Shown one piece after another: positions 7,980-17,037 of a DNA stretch of 64,000 bases. The position numbers and the translations under genes are program-made. This DNA comes from Peptoniphilaceae bacterium (lineage in GTDB: Bacteria > Bacillota > Clostridia > Tissierellales > Peptoniphilaceae). A model generated the notes under the pieces. That model was not told the origin of the DNA. It did no database searches and saw nothing but the letters and a program-made list of their open reading frames with translations. Position 1 is the first letter of the stretch. The number at the start of each line of letters is the position of its first letter. Location of the stretch: positions 1 through 64,000 of the forward strand of contig JASLJE010000026.1 of assembly GCA_030152565.1 (NCBI GenBank). The letters are read 5' to 3'.

Positions 7980-8007
7980 AGTATACAAGATAGCTAATTA
8001 TAGTCAA
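7980..8007 (-). promoter_or_regulatory. mtnA promoter
   Basis: TTGACT (8007-8002) and TATACT (7985-7980) with a 16-bp spacer on the minus strand. Confidence 0.65.
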
Positions 8008-8106
8008 CAAAAAAATTTTATTTTATGTTGAAGATAACATAATCCCACACAAAAACCTGGACTTTATCATCCTTTTATCTATCTTATAAATAAATGCAAA
8101 AAAGAC

Positions 8107-8135
8107 TTGACATTTATAAAAAATTGTCCTATACT
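8107..8135 (+). promoter_or_regulatory. Upstream tRNA-type promoter
   Basis: TTGACA (8107-8112), 17 bp, TATACT (8130-8135). Its flanks (AAAAGACTTGACA and TATACTTAAA-AGTCGT) repeat 81 bp downstream at the second promoter, yet no tRNA follows this copy. Confidence 0.7.
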
Positions 8136-8187
8136 TAAATAGTCGTTTTAAGAGACCAGGTCGAAAAAAAGAATTCTTTGAAAAGAC

Positions 8188-8216
8188 TTGACAAAACATT
8201 TTACATGTTATATACT
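8188..8216 (+). promoter_or_regulatory. tRNA-Pro promoter
   Basis: Perfect TTGACA (8188-8193), 17-bp spacer, TATACT (8211-8216), 11 bp before the tRNA 5' end. Confidence 0.85.
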
Positions 8217-8227
8217 TAAAAAGTCGT

Positions 8228-8304
8228 CGGGGTGTGGCGCAGTTTGGTAGCGCACGTGGTTTGGGACCATGGGGCCGGGGGTTCAAATCCTCTCACCCCG
8301 ACCA
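8228..8304 (+). tRNA. tRNA-Pro (anticodon TGG)
   Basis: A 77-nt cloverleaf can be folded. The acceptor stem is CGGGGTG with CACCCCG, with discriminator A and an encoded CCA. The D-arm is GCGC-AGTTTGGTA-GCGC. The anticodon stem CGTGG/CCATG carries loop TTTGGGA, giving anticodon TGG. The T-arm contains GGTTCAAATCC. A terminator follows directly, so this is a single-gene transcript. Confidence 0.96.
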
Positions 8305-8307
8305 AGT

Positions 8308-8335
8308 AAAACAGCTTATAGAAGCTGTTTTTTTT
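8308..8335 (+). terminator. Terminator after tRNA-Pro
   Basis: AAACAGCTT / AAGCTGTTT stem with a 5-nt loop and a long T run. Confidence 0.9.
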
Positions 8336-8389
8336 ATGTTTAAATTTAATTCTTGATCTCATCCTAAAGATAATCCTTTTTTATTTAAA

Positions 8390-8421
8390 AAACAAAGAGA
8401 AGACTCAAGGTCTTCTCTTTT
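8390..8421 (-). terminator. Likely terminator of rho
   Basis: An 11-bp stem (8394-8404 with 8410-8420) has a 5-nt loop. The tail on the minus strand is T-rich. It lies about 115 bp after the rho stop, and the stretch between them holds nothing else convincing. Confidence 0.7.
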
Positions 8422-8535
8422 GGAGTTAATTATGATGAAAAAGAATAAACAAAAGTTTGTGCCAGTTTTTAACTTTATTTCTTTCACATCTCTATAATAC
8501 GACATTAAATTAACTTTGTCAACGCTTTCCTAAAT

Positions 8536-9918
8536 TTATTTCATATTTTCAAAGTATTTACAAAATTCCTTATTGGTCTTAGTATTCTTCATAAGCTTGA
8601 TAAATTGACCTGTACTCTCCAAGTTTCTACTGTCCTTATTGGACCTTCTAACCTTGTACATTAGGTCTAACTCTTCCTTGTTGAGTAGAAGGTTTTCCTT
8701 ACGAGTTCCTGATTTAAATATGTCTATGGCAGGATACATTCTAAGTTCTGCCAATTCCCTATCCAGGTGGAGCTCCATATTACCTGTTCCCTTGAACTCT
8801 TCATAGATCATATCGTCCATACGAGATCCTGTATCTACCAAGCAAGTTCCTAAAATAGTAAGAGAGCCTCCATTTTCGATATTTCTAGCCGCTCCAAAGA
8901 ATCTCTTAGGTTTATATAGGGAGACTGGATCTAGACCTCCAGAAAGGGTTCTACCGCTTGCAGGGGTAACTATATTATAGGCCCTGGCCATCCTGGTTAT
9001 AGAATCTAAAAGAATAACAACGTCCCTTCCCATCTCAACAAACCTCTTGGCCCTTTCCAAGATAATTTCTGATACCTTTATATGGTTTTCCACAGGCTCG
9101 TCAAAGGTGGATGCTATAACTTCTGTATAGTCCATAGGATCCTTGCCCTCAGTGTGCTTGTTAACAGATCTTTCCATATCTGTAACCTCTTCTGGCCTTT
9201 CATCTATCAAGAGAATAAAGACCTTCACATCTGGATGGTTTTCCTCTATGGCATTGGCTATAGACTTAAGAATACTGGTTTTTCCCGCCTTGGGTGGACT
9301 TACTATAAGACCTCTTTGGCCCTTGCCCACTGGAGCTACCAAATCTATCATCCTATTGGATATGGATTCATTATTTTTTTCTAAATTTAATTTTTCTAGT
9401 GGATATATGGGAGTTAGATCTTCAAAATTTAATCTTTTATAGGCATTTTCTGGTGATTTACCATTGATTGCTAGAACATAAATAAGTGGTGGAAATTTAT
9501 CTTTATCATTATTGGGCTTGACTAAACCCTTTATGTAGTCCCCTGTCTTTAACTTAAACCTTCTAACCTGGACTGGTGACACATAGACATCGTCATCTCC
9601 TGATTCATACATGTGGTGTCTGATAAAGCCAAAGCCATCTGCCATCACATCTAGGATTCCCTCTACTGTCAAGGTTCCATCCTGGTTTAATCTTTCTTCT
9701 GAACCTTCATTTTTCTCTCTTCTATCCTGGCTTTTGGAAGAATTCTCCTTCTTTTCTTCAGCCTCTTCCAAATTAGCCTTTTGGTTTAGGTCTATTTGTT
9801 TAATGATGGCATCTATTAGCTCATCCTTCTTGTACTGGGATATTCTTTCCACCCCTAGGGTCTTGGCCAAGTCTCTTAGCTCGCTGACCTTTTTTTCCTT
9901 TAGTGCACTTCTATCCAT
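8536..9918 (-). CDS. rho: Transcription termination factor Rho
   Basis: A 460-residue hexameric RNA-dependent ATPase that ends Rho-dependent transcripts. The N-terminal SAP-like helix bundle (LKEKKVSELRDLAKTLGV) is followed by a charged linker of about 50 residues. The RNA-binding cold-shock-like domain comes next (GILDVMADGFGFIRH, DDVYVSPVQVRRF). The ATPase core follows with P-loop SPPKAGKTSI, the Walker B region VVILLDSITRMARAYN and Q-loop region GRTLSGGLDP. The linker makes it somewhat longer than enteric Rho. ATG with AAAGGAG in front. It follows fba by 58 bp with a hairpin between. Confidence 0.97.
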   Translation of the reverse strand: MDRSALKEKKVSELRDLAKTLGVERISQYKKDELIDAIIKQIDLNQKANLEEAEEKKENSSKSQDRREKNEGSEERLNQDGTLTVEGILDVMADGFGFIRHHMYESGDDDVYVSPVQVRRFKLKTGDYIKGLVKPNNDKDKFPPLIYVLAINGKSPENAYKRLNFEDLTPIYPLEKLNLEKNNESISNRMIDLVAPVGKGQRGLIVSPPKAGKTSILKSIANAIEENHPDVKVFILLIDERPEEVTDMERSVNKHTEGKDPMDYTEVIASTFDEPVENHIKVSEIILERAKRFVEMGRDVVILLDSITRMARAYNIVTPASGRTLSGGLDPVSLYKPKRFFGAARNIENGGSLTILGTCLVDTGSRMDDMIYEEFKGTGNMELHLDRELAELRMYPAIDIFKSGTRKENLLLNKEELDLMYKVRRSNKDSRNLESTGQFIKLMKNTKTNKEFCKYFENMK

Positions 9919-9936
9919 AAATTCTCCTTTATCTAA

Positions 9937-9962
9937 TAAAGAGGTAGACCAAGGTCTACCTC
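9937..9962 (-). terminator. Hairpin between fba and rho
   Basis: GAGGTAGACC pairs with GGTCTACCTC around a 2-nt loop. The tail on the minus strand is only weakly T-rich, so termination may be partial and some transcripts may read into rho. Confidence 0.6.
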
Positions 9963-9976
9963 CATAGATTATATAA

Positions 9977-10840
9977 CTAAGCTCTATTTAATGAACCAAA
10001 GATTTCCATTTTTTCAAGAATTTTAGCCTTCATAGCTTCATTAGCTGGAGCTAAAACCTTTCTTGGGTCAAAGCCCTTTGGTTGTTTATCCTTGTCTTCT
10101 TCAAAGTATTTTCTAGTAGCTTTTGCAAACTCAAGTTGTAATTCTGTATTTACGTTGATTTTTGATACTCCAAGTGAAATTGCTTGTTTGATCATGTTTT
10201 CAGGAATACCTGTACCACCGTGTAATACTAATGGTAATTCACCGATTTCTTTTTGAATAGCTTCTAAGGCTTCAAAATCTAATCCTTGCCAGTTTTCTGG
10301 GTAAACACCGTGGATGTTACCAATACCAGCTGCTAGGAAGTCTACTCCTAAATCAGCGATTCTCTTACATTCCTTAGGATCTGCGATCTCTCCTCTTCCT
10401 ACTACACCGTCTTCTTCTCCACCTATTGAACCAACTTCCGCTTCAACTGAGATTCCTTGACTGTGAGCCAATTCAACTATTTCCTTAGTCTTAGCAATGT
10501 TTTCTTCTATTGGATAGTGGGAACCATCAAACATGATTGATTTAAATCCAGCTTCCATAGCAACCTTAGCTGCATCGTAGGAACCGTGGTCTAAATGTAC
10601 AGCTACTGGCACTGTAATATTTAAATCCTTGATCATACCGTTTACCATGCCAACTACTACATTGTAGCCACCCATGTATTTTGCAGCACCTTCAGAAACA
10701 CCTAAAATTACTGGTGACTTTCCTTCTTCTGCTGCCAATAAAATTGTCTTTGTCCACTCTAAGTTGTTAATGTTGAATTGTCCAACGGCATACTTGCCTT
10801 CTAATGCTTTTCTAAGCATTTCACCTGCTTCTACTATCAT
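9977..10840 (-). CDS. fba: Class II fructose-bisphosphate aldolase
   Basis: A 287-residue zinc aldolase of glycolysis that splits fructose 1,6-bisphosphate. Motifs: VHLDHGSY (zinc-binding His and catalytic Asp), FDGSHYPIEENI, VEAEVGSIGGEEDG, VLHGGTGIP and KINVNTEL with phosphate contacts. Length and motifs fit the short Bacillus-type FbaA/GatY branch, so tagatose bisphosphate activity is not excluded. ATG after GGAGGAAA. It lies 15 bp after glgP, so glucose 1-phosphate from glycogen could feed the same transcript unit. Confidence 0.94.
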   Translation of the reverse strand: MIVEAGEMLRKALEGKYAVGQFNINNLEWTKTILLAAEEGKSPVILGVSEGAAKYMGGYNVVVGMVNGMIKDLNITVPVAVHLDHGSYDAAKVAMEAGFKSIMFDGSHYPIEENIAKTKEIVELAHSQGISVEAEVGSIGGEEDGVVGRGEIADPKECKRIADLGVDFLAAGIGNIHGVYPENWQGLDFEALEAIQKEIGELPLVLHGGTGIPENMIKQAISLGVSKINVNTELQLEFAKATRKYFEEDKDKQPKGFDPRKVLAPANEAMKAKILEKMEIFGSLNRA

Positions 10841-10855
10841 AAATTTCCTCCTATT

Positions 10856-13234
10856 TTATAGCTTCCAAATTTCTTCTGCGTATTCACCGATTGTTCTATC
10901 GGATGAAAAGATTCCTGAGTTGGCTAAGTTAAGTAAACATTTTTTAGCCCATTTTCTCCTGTCCCTATAATCCTCATCCACCTTTTGATGGGCAGTCTTA
11001 TAGGAGTGAAAATCCTTTAATAAATAATAATTGTCCCCTCTAGAACCATCTTGTGGATTAACCAGCTCATTGTAGATGTCTAGGAAGTAGTATCTTCCCC
11101 CATCTGAAATCTTGGATTCATCAATTAAAATATTAACCGCATCCTTGATATCTTGATAGTTGTGATAGTACCACTTAGGATCATATGAGTCCTTGATTTC
11201 TTCTAGCTCTTCCACCTTGGCTCCAAATAAGTAGTTATTTTCCAGGCCGGCCTCCCTAAATATTTCCACATTGGCCCCGTCAAGGGTTCCTATGGTAGGA
11301 GTTGCATTCATCATAAACTTCATATTACCAGTACCGCTGGCCTCCTTGCCTGCAGTGGAAATCTGCTCTGACAAGTCAGCTGCTGGAAATAGTTTTTCAG
11401 CATAGGATACCCTGTAGTTTTGAACGAATACCACCTGTAATTTATCGTTGACCTCTGGGTCATTATTAACTAAATCGGCTATTTCATTTATAAACTTAAT
11501 TATACCCTTGGCCCTAAAGTAACCTGGAGCTGCCTTAGCACCAAAAATAAATGTTCTAGGAACCATGTCTATATTTGGATTCTCTTTTATTCTATTATAA
11601 AGATCGACAATGTGCAAAGCATTTAATAATTGTCTTTTGTATTCATGTAGCCTTTTTATTTGAATATCGTAGATAGAATTAGGATTTATCTTAATTCCCT
11701 CTGTCTTTTCAATATAGTCGGCCAATTGTTTTTTCTTTGTAAACTTTATTTCATTTAATCTATCTAAAACTTCTGGGTCATCTTGGAACTTTTCTAGCTC
11801 CTTTAATCTGGATAGGTCCTTTTGCCAGTCTTCACTTCCTAGAAGCTCATTTATAAGCAGGGTAAGCTCAGGATTTGAATACTGTAGCCACCTTCTAGGA
11901 GTCACCCCATTGGTCTTGTTATTGAATTTTTCTGGATATAGTTTATACCAAGGATTTAAAGTATCTGCCTTGAGAATTTCTGTGTGGATTTCAGCCACCC
12001 CATTAATACTCTTGGCCATATAGGTAGCTAGAAAGGCCATTTCCACCATGCCATCATGGACTATCCTATACTTGTGAAGATCCTTCTTGTCTATACCTGC
12101 CTTATCCAAGTCTTCCATAAGCCTTCTATCTATCTCCACTATAATGTCCTTACACCTAGGTGCAACTTCATCTATTAAGTCCAAGGACCACTTTTCTAGG
12201 GCCTCTTGTAGAACTGTATGGTTGGTAAAGGCAAAACTTTCACTAGCTATTTTAAAGGCCTCATCCCAGCTAAGCTTTTCGTCATCTAAAAGAATTCTCA
12301 TAAGCTCTGGTAGGGCTATTACTGGATGGGTGTCATTTAACTGGAGAACATGGTAGCTTGAAAAGTTTTCAAACCTGTCGTCCTCAGGAAAGTTCTTCTT
12401 ATATTTTTTAATTAAATCTAAGATACTGGCTGATACAAAGAAATATTGTTGGGTCAGCCTTAAAAGCTTACCATCCCTTTGAATATCATTAGGATACAAG
12501 ACCCTGGTTATATCTTCAGCCCTGTTCTTGTCTCCCACAGCCTTGTCGTATTGGAAGTTGTTAAAGTCATCAAAGTCAAAGCCTCCATCTATGGCCTCTG
12601 CCTGCCATAGCCTCAAGGTATTTACCACTTGGTTTTCATAACCTACTATGGGCACGTCATAAGGAATGGCCTCAACCTGATAGTCCCTAAAGGTAACTAT
12701 TTGCTTTTCACTGTCCTTTCTGATGGACCAAAAATCCCCATTTAAAGTCCAGTTGTCTCCCAACTCCTTTTGGAAGCCATCTTCAAACTTTTGCTTAAAG
12801 ATTCCTTCTGAATACCTTACTCCATAGCCTTGAAGGGGTAGATCCATAGATGCTGCAGATTCTACAAAGCAGGCCGCCAGCCTACCCAAGCCACCATTTC
12901 CTAGGGCTGCATCCTCTTCCTGGTCTTCTATTAAATCAAAGTCCAAGTCCATGTCTTTTAAAAGATCCTTAACCTCGTCAAATATTCCCAGGTTAAGCAG
13001 GTTGTTACCCAAGGACCTTCCTATTAAAAATTCCGCCGACATATAGTAGGCATTTCTCTTCTTTTCATTTTTTTCACTGGTTTTCACCCAGTCTTCCTGG
13101 ATTAAGTCCATGATAGTTTTAGATAGGGCTCCGTACTTTTCAGCCTCACTACTATCTTCAAACCTTTTACCATATAGGCTTAAAACATTTTTCTTAAAAT
13201 CTCTTCTAAAGTCTTCTCTACTAAACTTTTCCAT
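10856..13234 (-). CDS. glgP: Glycogen/maltodextrin phosphorylase
   Basis: A pyridoxal-phosphate enzyme of about 792 residues that releases glucose 1-phosphate from alpha-1,4-glucans. Signatures: EFLIGRSLGNNL and LGNGGLGRLAACF near the N-terminus, LNDTHPVIALPELMRIL in the middle, and the cofactor site EASGTGNMKFMMNATPTIGTLDGANVEI near residue 645. An ATG at 13246 overlaps the malQ stop but lacks a ribosome site. The ATG at 13234 has GGAGG five bases upstream, so it is chosen. It is translated after malQ, its usual partner. Confidence 0.95.
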   Translation of the reverse strand: MEKFSREDFRRDFKKNVLSLYGKRFEDSSEAEKYGALSKTIMDLIQEDWVKTSEKNEKKRNAYYMSAEFLIGRSLGNNLLNLGIFDEVKDLLKDMDLDFDLIEDQEEDAALGNGGLGRLAACFVESAASMDLPLQGYGVRYSEGIFKQKFEDGFQKELGDNWTLNGDFWSIRKDSEKQIVTFRDYQVEAIPYDVPIVGYENQVVNTLRLWQAEAIDGGFDFDDFNNFQYDKAVGDKNRAEDITRVLYPNDIQRDGKLLRLTQQYFFVSASILDLIKKYKKNFPEDDRFENFSSYHVLQLNDTHPVIALPELMRILLDDEKLSWDEAFKIASESFAFTNHTVLQEALEKWSLDLIDEVAPRCKDIIVEIDRRLMEDLDKAGIDKKDLHKYRIVHDGMVEMAFLATYMAKSINGVAEIHTEILKADTLNPWYKLYPEKFNNKTNGVTPRRWLQYSNPELTLLINELLGSEDWQKDLSRLKELEKFQDDPEVLDRLNEIKFTKKKQLADYIEKTEGIKINPNSIYDIQIKRLHEYKRQLLNALHIVDLYNRIKENPNIDMVPRTFIFGAKAAPGYFRAKGIIKFINEIADLVNNDPEVNDKLQVVFVQNYRVSYAEKLFPAADLSEQISTAGKEASGTGNMKFMMNATPTIGTLDGANVEIFREAGLENNYLFGAKVEELEEIKDSYDPKWYYHNYQDIKDAVNILIDESKISDGGRYYFLDIYNELVNPQDGSRGDNYYLLKDFHSYKTAHQKVDEDYRDRRKWAKKCLLNLANSGIFSSDRTIGEYAEEIWKL

Positions 13235-13245
13235 CCCATCCTCCA

Positions 13246-14730
13246 TTATCTATCATACAAATAAGTCATTAGTTTTAATTTATCAGCTATAGTCTTGTCC
13301 AATAAATTTTTATCCATCCTCCATGTCCAATTGTCTCCCAGACTACCTGGCACATTTATACGAGCCTGGTCCTTCAGGCCTAAAAGGTCGGCTACTGAAA
13401 AGATTACCACATCGGACACGCTGGCCATCAAGGCCCTAATGATTTTCCAATTATAGTTTTCATCATAGGAAAGATTAAAATAATCTTTCACCAGCTGGTA
13501 GTTTTCCCTATCCAATCCATCCAACCAGCCCATAAGAGTGGAGGAGTCGTGGGTAGAACTATAGGCTACCATAGTGTTTTTGTAATTGTGAATTAAACTA
13601 TCTGATTTCATATCCTTAGAAAACGCAAACTGAATCACCTTCATCCCAGGGCAAGAAATCTTCTCCCTAAGCTCTATTACCTGGTCATTTAAGGCTCCTA
13701 AATCCTCTACAATTAAGTTTAACTGGGGCAGCCTAGTAAATACCTGCCTAAAGAGTTCTAGTCCTGGTCCCTTCTTCCACTGGCCCTTTCTAGCATCCCC
13801 ATCTAGAGGATCTATGGCCCAGTAGTTTTCAAAACCGATGAAATGATCTAACCTAATAATATCATATAAATTCATGTTTGCTGCTAACTTATCTACCCAG
13901 TATTCATACTTATTAACCCTTAAATAATCCCAGTCATAGATGGGAGTATTCCAAAGTTGCCCCTGGTCATTATAGTCATCAGGAGGAGCTCCTGATACCA
14001 AACTAGGCTCTAGGTCTTCATCCAATAAAAGAATATTGGGATTGACCCAGGCATCTACTGAGTCCAAGGGTATGTAGATGGGAATGTCCCCTATTATACT
14101 TATGCCCTTACCATTGGCATAGGCCTTAAGCCTGGACCATTGGCTAAAAAACTCATACTGTAAAAAAACCTGGAATTTATAGTCATCTTCCCTCTTATTT
14201 ATTAAAATATTAAGGGCCTTTTCGTATCTTATCCTATAGTCTCTTTCCCATTCATACCAGGGCTTGCCTCCATGAATGTCTTTTAATACCATAAAGAGGG
14301 CAAAATCCCTTAACCAGGATACATTCTTGTTATAGAAGGCTTCCACCCTTTTCTCCTGTCTAGGACTTAGCCTGTCAAAGGCCTTTCTCAAAACCTTATA
14401 CCTCTTGTCATAAAGGTGGCCATAGTCTACCCTGCCATCATCCTTAAAACCATATTCCCCTATCTCTTTTCTAGTTAAAAGTCCCTCTTCTACTAAAAAG
14501 TCCAAATCTATAAAGTAGGGATTACCTCCATAGGAGTAGAAGGACTGGTAGGGCGAATCTCCATATGTGGTGATGCCCAAGGGAAGAATCTGCCAGTAGC
14601 TGGCATTAGACTCTTCTAAAAAGTCTATAAATTCATAGGCCTCTTTTCCAAAGGTCCCCACCCCATAGGGGGAGTCTAGGGAAAAGACGGGGGCTACTAT
14701 CCCAAAGCCTCTGTCTAGTTTTTTTCTCAT
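13246..14730 (-). CDS. malQ: 4-alpha-glucanotransferase (amylomaltase)
   Basis: An enzyme of about 494 residues of glycoside hydrolase family 77 that shuffles alpha-1,4-glucan chains, supplying GlgP with substrate. It opens with GIVAPVFSLDSPYGVGTFG and has YWQILPLG, IIGDIPIYIPLDSVDAW, APPDDYNDQGQLWNTPIYDW, IRLDHFIGF (nucleophile Asp region), IVEDLGAL and YSSTHDSSTLMGW, all family landmarks. A longer frame would need a TTG at 14754. The ATG at 14730 has GAGGTGG close by and is preferred. First gene of malQ-glgP-fba. Confidence 0.95.
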   Translation of the reverse strand: MRKKLDRGFGIVAPVFSLDSPYGVGTFGKEAYEFIDFLEESNASYWQILPLGITTYGDSPYQSFYSYGGNPYFIDLDFLVEEGLLTRKEIGEYGFKDDGRVDYGHLYDKRYKVLRKAFDRLSPRQEKRVEAFYNKNVSWLRDFALFMVLKDIHGGKPWYEWERDYRIRYEKALNILINKREDDYKFQVFLQYEFFSQWSRLKAYANGKGISIIGDIPIYIPLDSVDAWVNPNILLLDEDLEPSLVSGAPPDDYNDQGQLWNTPIYDWDYLRVNKYEYWVDKLAANMNLYDIIRLDHFIGFENYWAIDPLDGDARKGQWKKGPGLELFRQVFTRLPQLNLIVEDLGALNDQVIELREKISCPGMKVIQFAFSKDMKSDSLIHNYKNTMVAYSSTHDSSTLMGWLDGLDRENYQLVKDYFNLSYDENYNWKIIRALMASVSDVVIFSVADLLGLKDQARINVPGSLGDNWTWRMDKNLLDKTIADKLKLMTYLYDR

Positions 14731-14814
14731 AATCCACCTCATTCTCAAGTACAATTATACCCAATACTTTCTGCTTATAATAAAATATGATAAAATAATT
14801 CAAAAGGAGGGCTT

Positions 14815-15234
14815 ATGAGAAAAAGTTGGAATGAATATTTTATGGATTTGGCCAAGGGAGTATCTGAAAGAGGTACTTGCGATAGGGCCTATGTAGGTTG
14901 TGTCCTAGTAAATGACGACAATAGGATTGTTACAACCGGCTACAATGGATCTATTACAGGAAACCAGCACTGTGATGAAATAGGACATACCATGAGGGAT
15001 GGCCACTGTATAGCAACCATCCACGCTGAAATGAATGCCCTATTATACTGTGCCAAGGAAGGGATATCAGTTAAGGGTTGTACCTGTTATGTAACCCACT
15101 TCCCCTGCCTAAACTGTACCAAGTCTCTAATCCAGGCTGGCATATCAAAGATTTACTATCATGAAGGCTATAGAATGGATGAATATGCCTTAGAACTCTT
15201 GGAAAAAAACAATATTGAATATATTCAAATATAA
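14815..15234 (+). CDS. comEB: dCMP/cytidine deaminase family protein
   Basis: A 139-residue zinc deaminase that makes dUMP from dCMP for thymidylate synthesis. The zinc site is HAEMNAL (His with catalytic Glu) and FPCLNCTKSLI (two Cys). GYNGSITGNQHCDE and CDRAYVGCVLVNDD are typical of the dCMP deaminase branch. The start has GGAGG in front. It stands alone between divergent malQ and a terminator. Confidence 0.92.
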   Translation: MRKSWNEYFMDLAKGVSERGTCDRAYVGCVLVNDDNRIVTTGYNGSITGNQHCDEIGHTMRDGHCIATIHAEMNALLYCAKEGISVKGCTCYVTHFPCLNCTKSLIQAGISKIYYHEGYRMDEYALELLEKNNIEYIQI

Positions 15235-15262
15235 AAGCACTCAAATGAGTGCTTATTTTTTT
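15235..15262 (+). terminator. Terminator, possibly shared by converging genes
   Basis: AAGCACTC / GAGTGCTT stem with a 4-nt loop, followed by ATTTTTTT. It ends at the stop of the converging SH3-repeat gene. Confidence 0.85.
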
Positions 15263-16892
15263 ACTTATTTACCTTCTTGCTATAGGCCTTGGCTATAAAG
15301 GCCCTTTGTCCCTTATAATCAAGTTCTAAAAACTCTCCCCTGTCCAGGGCGCTAAACTTCTTTTTCTCATCCAGGTAGCCAAGCTCTTCCAATTGGGCAT
15401 TTCTTATCCTGGCCCCCTTAGATTCATAGTCTTCATAGACTAAATCCAGATAATTAATATCTATTCTATAAGTCTTCTTATCTTTTTTAACCTCCACATA
15501 GGTCCCTTGATCCAGGCCTGAAACCCTTTCCCCCTTCTTCAGGTAGGAAACCTTCTTGCCCTTACTGTCTCTAAGATTGGCCCCCTTAGATATATAGTTT
15601 TCTTCCAACCTTTTAGCCTTGGAACTATCTATATAAAGATCCTCTCCCTTGTGGCTAAAGTAGATTCTTCCACCTAGCTTTTCCCCTTCAAAGACCTGGC
15701 CTTCATCCATGGTTAAAACCTTCTTGCCATCAGCCCTAAGTCCGACTGTCTTTTCAGCTATATAAAGCTTCTTATAGGGTCTTAAATAATCCTTGTCCAC
15801 ATAGGCAGTAGATCCTAGGAAATCTGTTTTAATAAACTCTCCATAGTCCAGGCCTAAAATCCTTTGATCCTGGTCTAGATAGCCTAGTCGATTCTTGTAT
15901 ATATCCCTAAGATTGGCTCCCTTACTATAGTAGATCCTTTCTTGATTTTTCATATCCCTTAGATAAACATAGGCCTTTTTACCCTGATAGGTAAATTCTA
16001 TGGTCCCATCTTCTAAAAGACTCCCCCTAAGACTTAAGTGCTGATCCAGATAGCCTAGCTTCTTCTTATTTTTATCATAGACTGGGGCTCCCTTGGATAT
16101 GTAAAGAGTTTTAAGCTCTTCAAAATCATTAGCTTTTCCATAGACAGATAAGCCGTCTTGTAAAAACCTAATCTTATCCCCGTCTTTTATACCTTCTATA
16201 AGAGACTTATCTTCCAAAAGTCCTACTTCTTGGTCCAAATAATCATAGACCTTAGTTTTTTTACTTTCATACAGTTTAACCGGATTTTTATATTCCTTGC
16301 TATAGTAGGTCTTTAACTCACCAAGCATGGTCTTTTCCATCATCATAAACATGTATTTTATATCCCAGATATCCCTGGTATCCACATACTTATAGGTGGT
16401 ATTAAAATTGGTTAAACTAGTAAATGTGTCCAAGACTACTTTTATATCTTTTTGAGTATTAGCGTCAAGGGCATGACTATGATATGTTTTCATATTGGAC
16501 ACATCTGCATAGTACTTATTAATATCTAATATAAGTGGATGTCGAATCCTATGTTCCTCTTCAATGAAATCAAATGTTGAACGGGTTTTTTCTATATAGT
16601 CTTCTAATTCACTTATGGTAAATTCATTCATGTCTATCAGGGGTAAAACATCCCTGTAGTAGTTCTTATAGGTCAAATCAATTAAGTCTATACCATCTGT
16701 GGATAGATCATACTTATCCTTCAGGTTATAGTACTTGATTATTTCCTTTTCCAAATCCTTCCTAGCCTCTTCATATTCTTTCATGTTAGTTATCTTAACT
16801 TCCTGTTCCTTGGCCCCTACTGGTCTTCCAAATAAGGGTAAAAAAACTAGACTAAAGATTAAAAGGATACTTATATATTTTTTCTTCTTCAT
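15261..16892 (-). CDS. Secreted SH3-like repeat protein A
   Basis: A 543-residue exported protein. The signal peptide is KKKK followed by a hydrophobic run, with likely cleavage after VGA near residue 27. A helical, charged N-terminal domain of about 190 residues is followed by six tandem repeats of about 56 residues with pattern YxSKGAxxRDxxxxxLGYLDxxxxxxGLxxGxF, resembling bacterial SH3 domains. Repeats 3, 5 and 6 are the clearest; 1, 2 and 4 have drifted. The ATG at 16892 has AGGTGATGG ahead and precedes the signal peptide, so the longer frame is rejected. A paralogue of identical length lies next to it. It probably binds the cell wall, but no enzymatic domain is seen. Confidence 0.8.
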   Translation of the reverse strand: MKKKKYISILLIFSLVFLPLFGRPVGAKEQEVKITNMKEYEEARKDLEKEIIKYYNLKDKYDLSTDGIDLIDLTYKNYYRDVLPLIDMNEFTISELEDYIEKTRSTFDFIEEEHRIRHPLILDINKYYADVSNMKTYHSHALDANTQKDIKVVLDTFTSLTNFNTTYKYVDTRDIWDIKYMFMMMEKTMLGELKTYYSKEYKNPVKLYESKKTKVYDYLDQEVGLLEDKSLIEGIKDGDKIRFLQDGLSVYGKANDFEELKTLYISKGAPVYDKNKKKLGYLDQHLSLRGSLLEDGTIEFTYQGKKAYVYLRDMKNQERIYYSKGANLRDIYKNRLGYLDQDQRILGLDYGEFIKTDFLGSTAYVDKDYLRPYKKLYIAEKTVGLRADGKKVLTMDEGQVFEGEKLGGRIYFSHKGEDLYIDSSKAKRLEENYISKGANLRDSKGKKVSYLKKGERVSGLDQGTYVEVKKDKKTYRIDINYLDLVYEDYESKGARIRNAQLEELGYLDEKKKFSALDRGEFLELDYKGQRAFIAKAYSKKVNK

Positions 16893-17009
16893 TCCATCAC
16901 CTATGCTTATTATACTATAAACATTAATTATATTCATATTCTAGTCGCCTATATCTTGCCTTCATCCTATATTTACCCTTTTTATTAACTATATGTCACA
17001 AAGGCCATA

Positions 17010-17036
17010 AAAAGAAAAAAGGCCCGAAGGCCTTCT
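17010..17036 (-). terminator. Terminator after SH3-repeat protein B
   Basis: Minus strand GAAGGCC-TTCG-GGCCTTTTTTC: a stem closed by a stable TTCG tetraloop and followed by a T-rich tail. It separates the two paralogous genes, so A is likely made from its own promoter. Confidence 0.85.
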
Positions 17037-17037
17037 C

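Noticed and set aside
8023..8286. Minus-strand frame of 87 codons across tRNA-Pro and its promoters
   Set aside because: It overlaps the tRNA and both promoters, has no good ribosome site, and its peptide has no recognisable pattern.
8432..8497. 21-codon plus-strand frame (ATGATGAAAAAG...) with GGAG upstream
   Set aside because: It lies between the tRNA terminator and the rho end, lacks a promoter, and is too short to judge. The match to a ribosome site may be chance.
9611..9967. Plus-strand frame of 118 codons at the 5' part of rho
   Set aside because: Antisense to the Rho N-terminal region; the peptide is Ser/Phe-rich, as expected for a shadow of an acidic linker.
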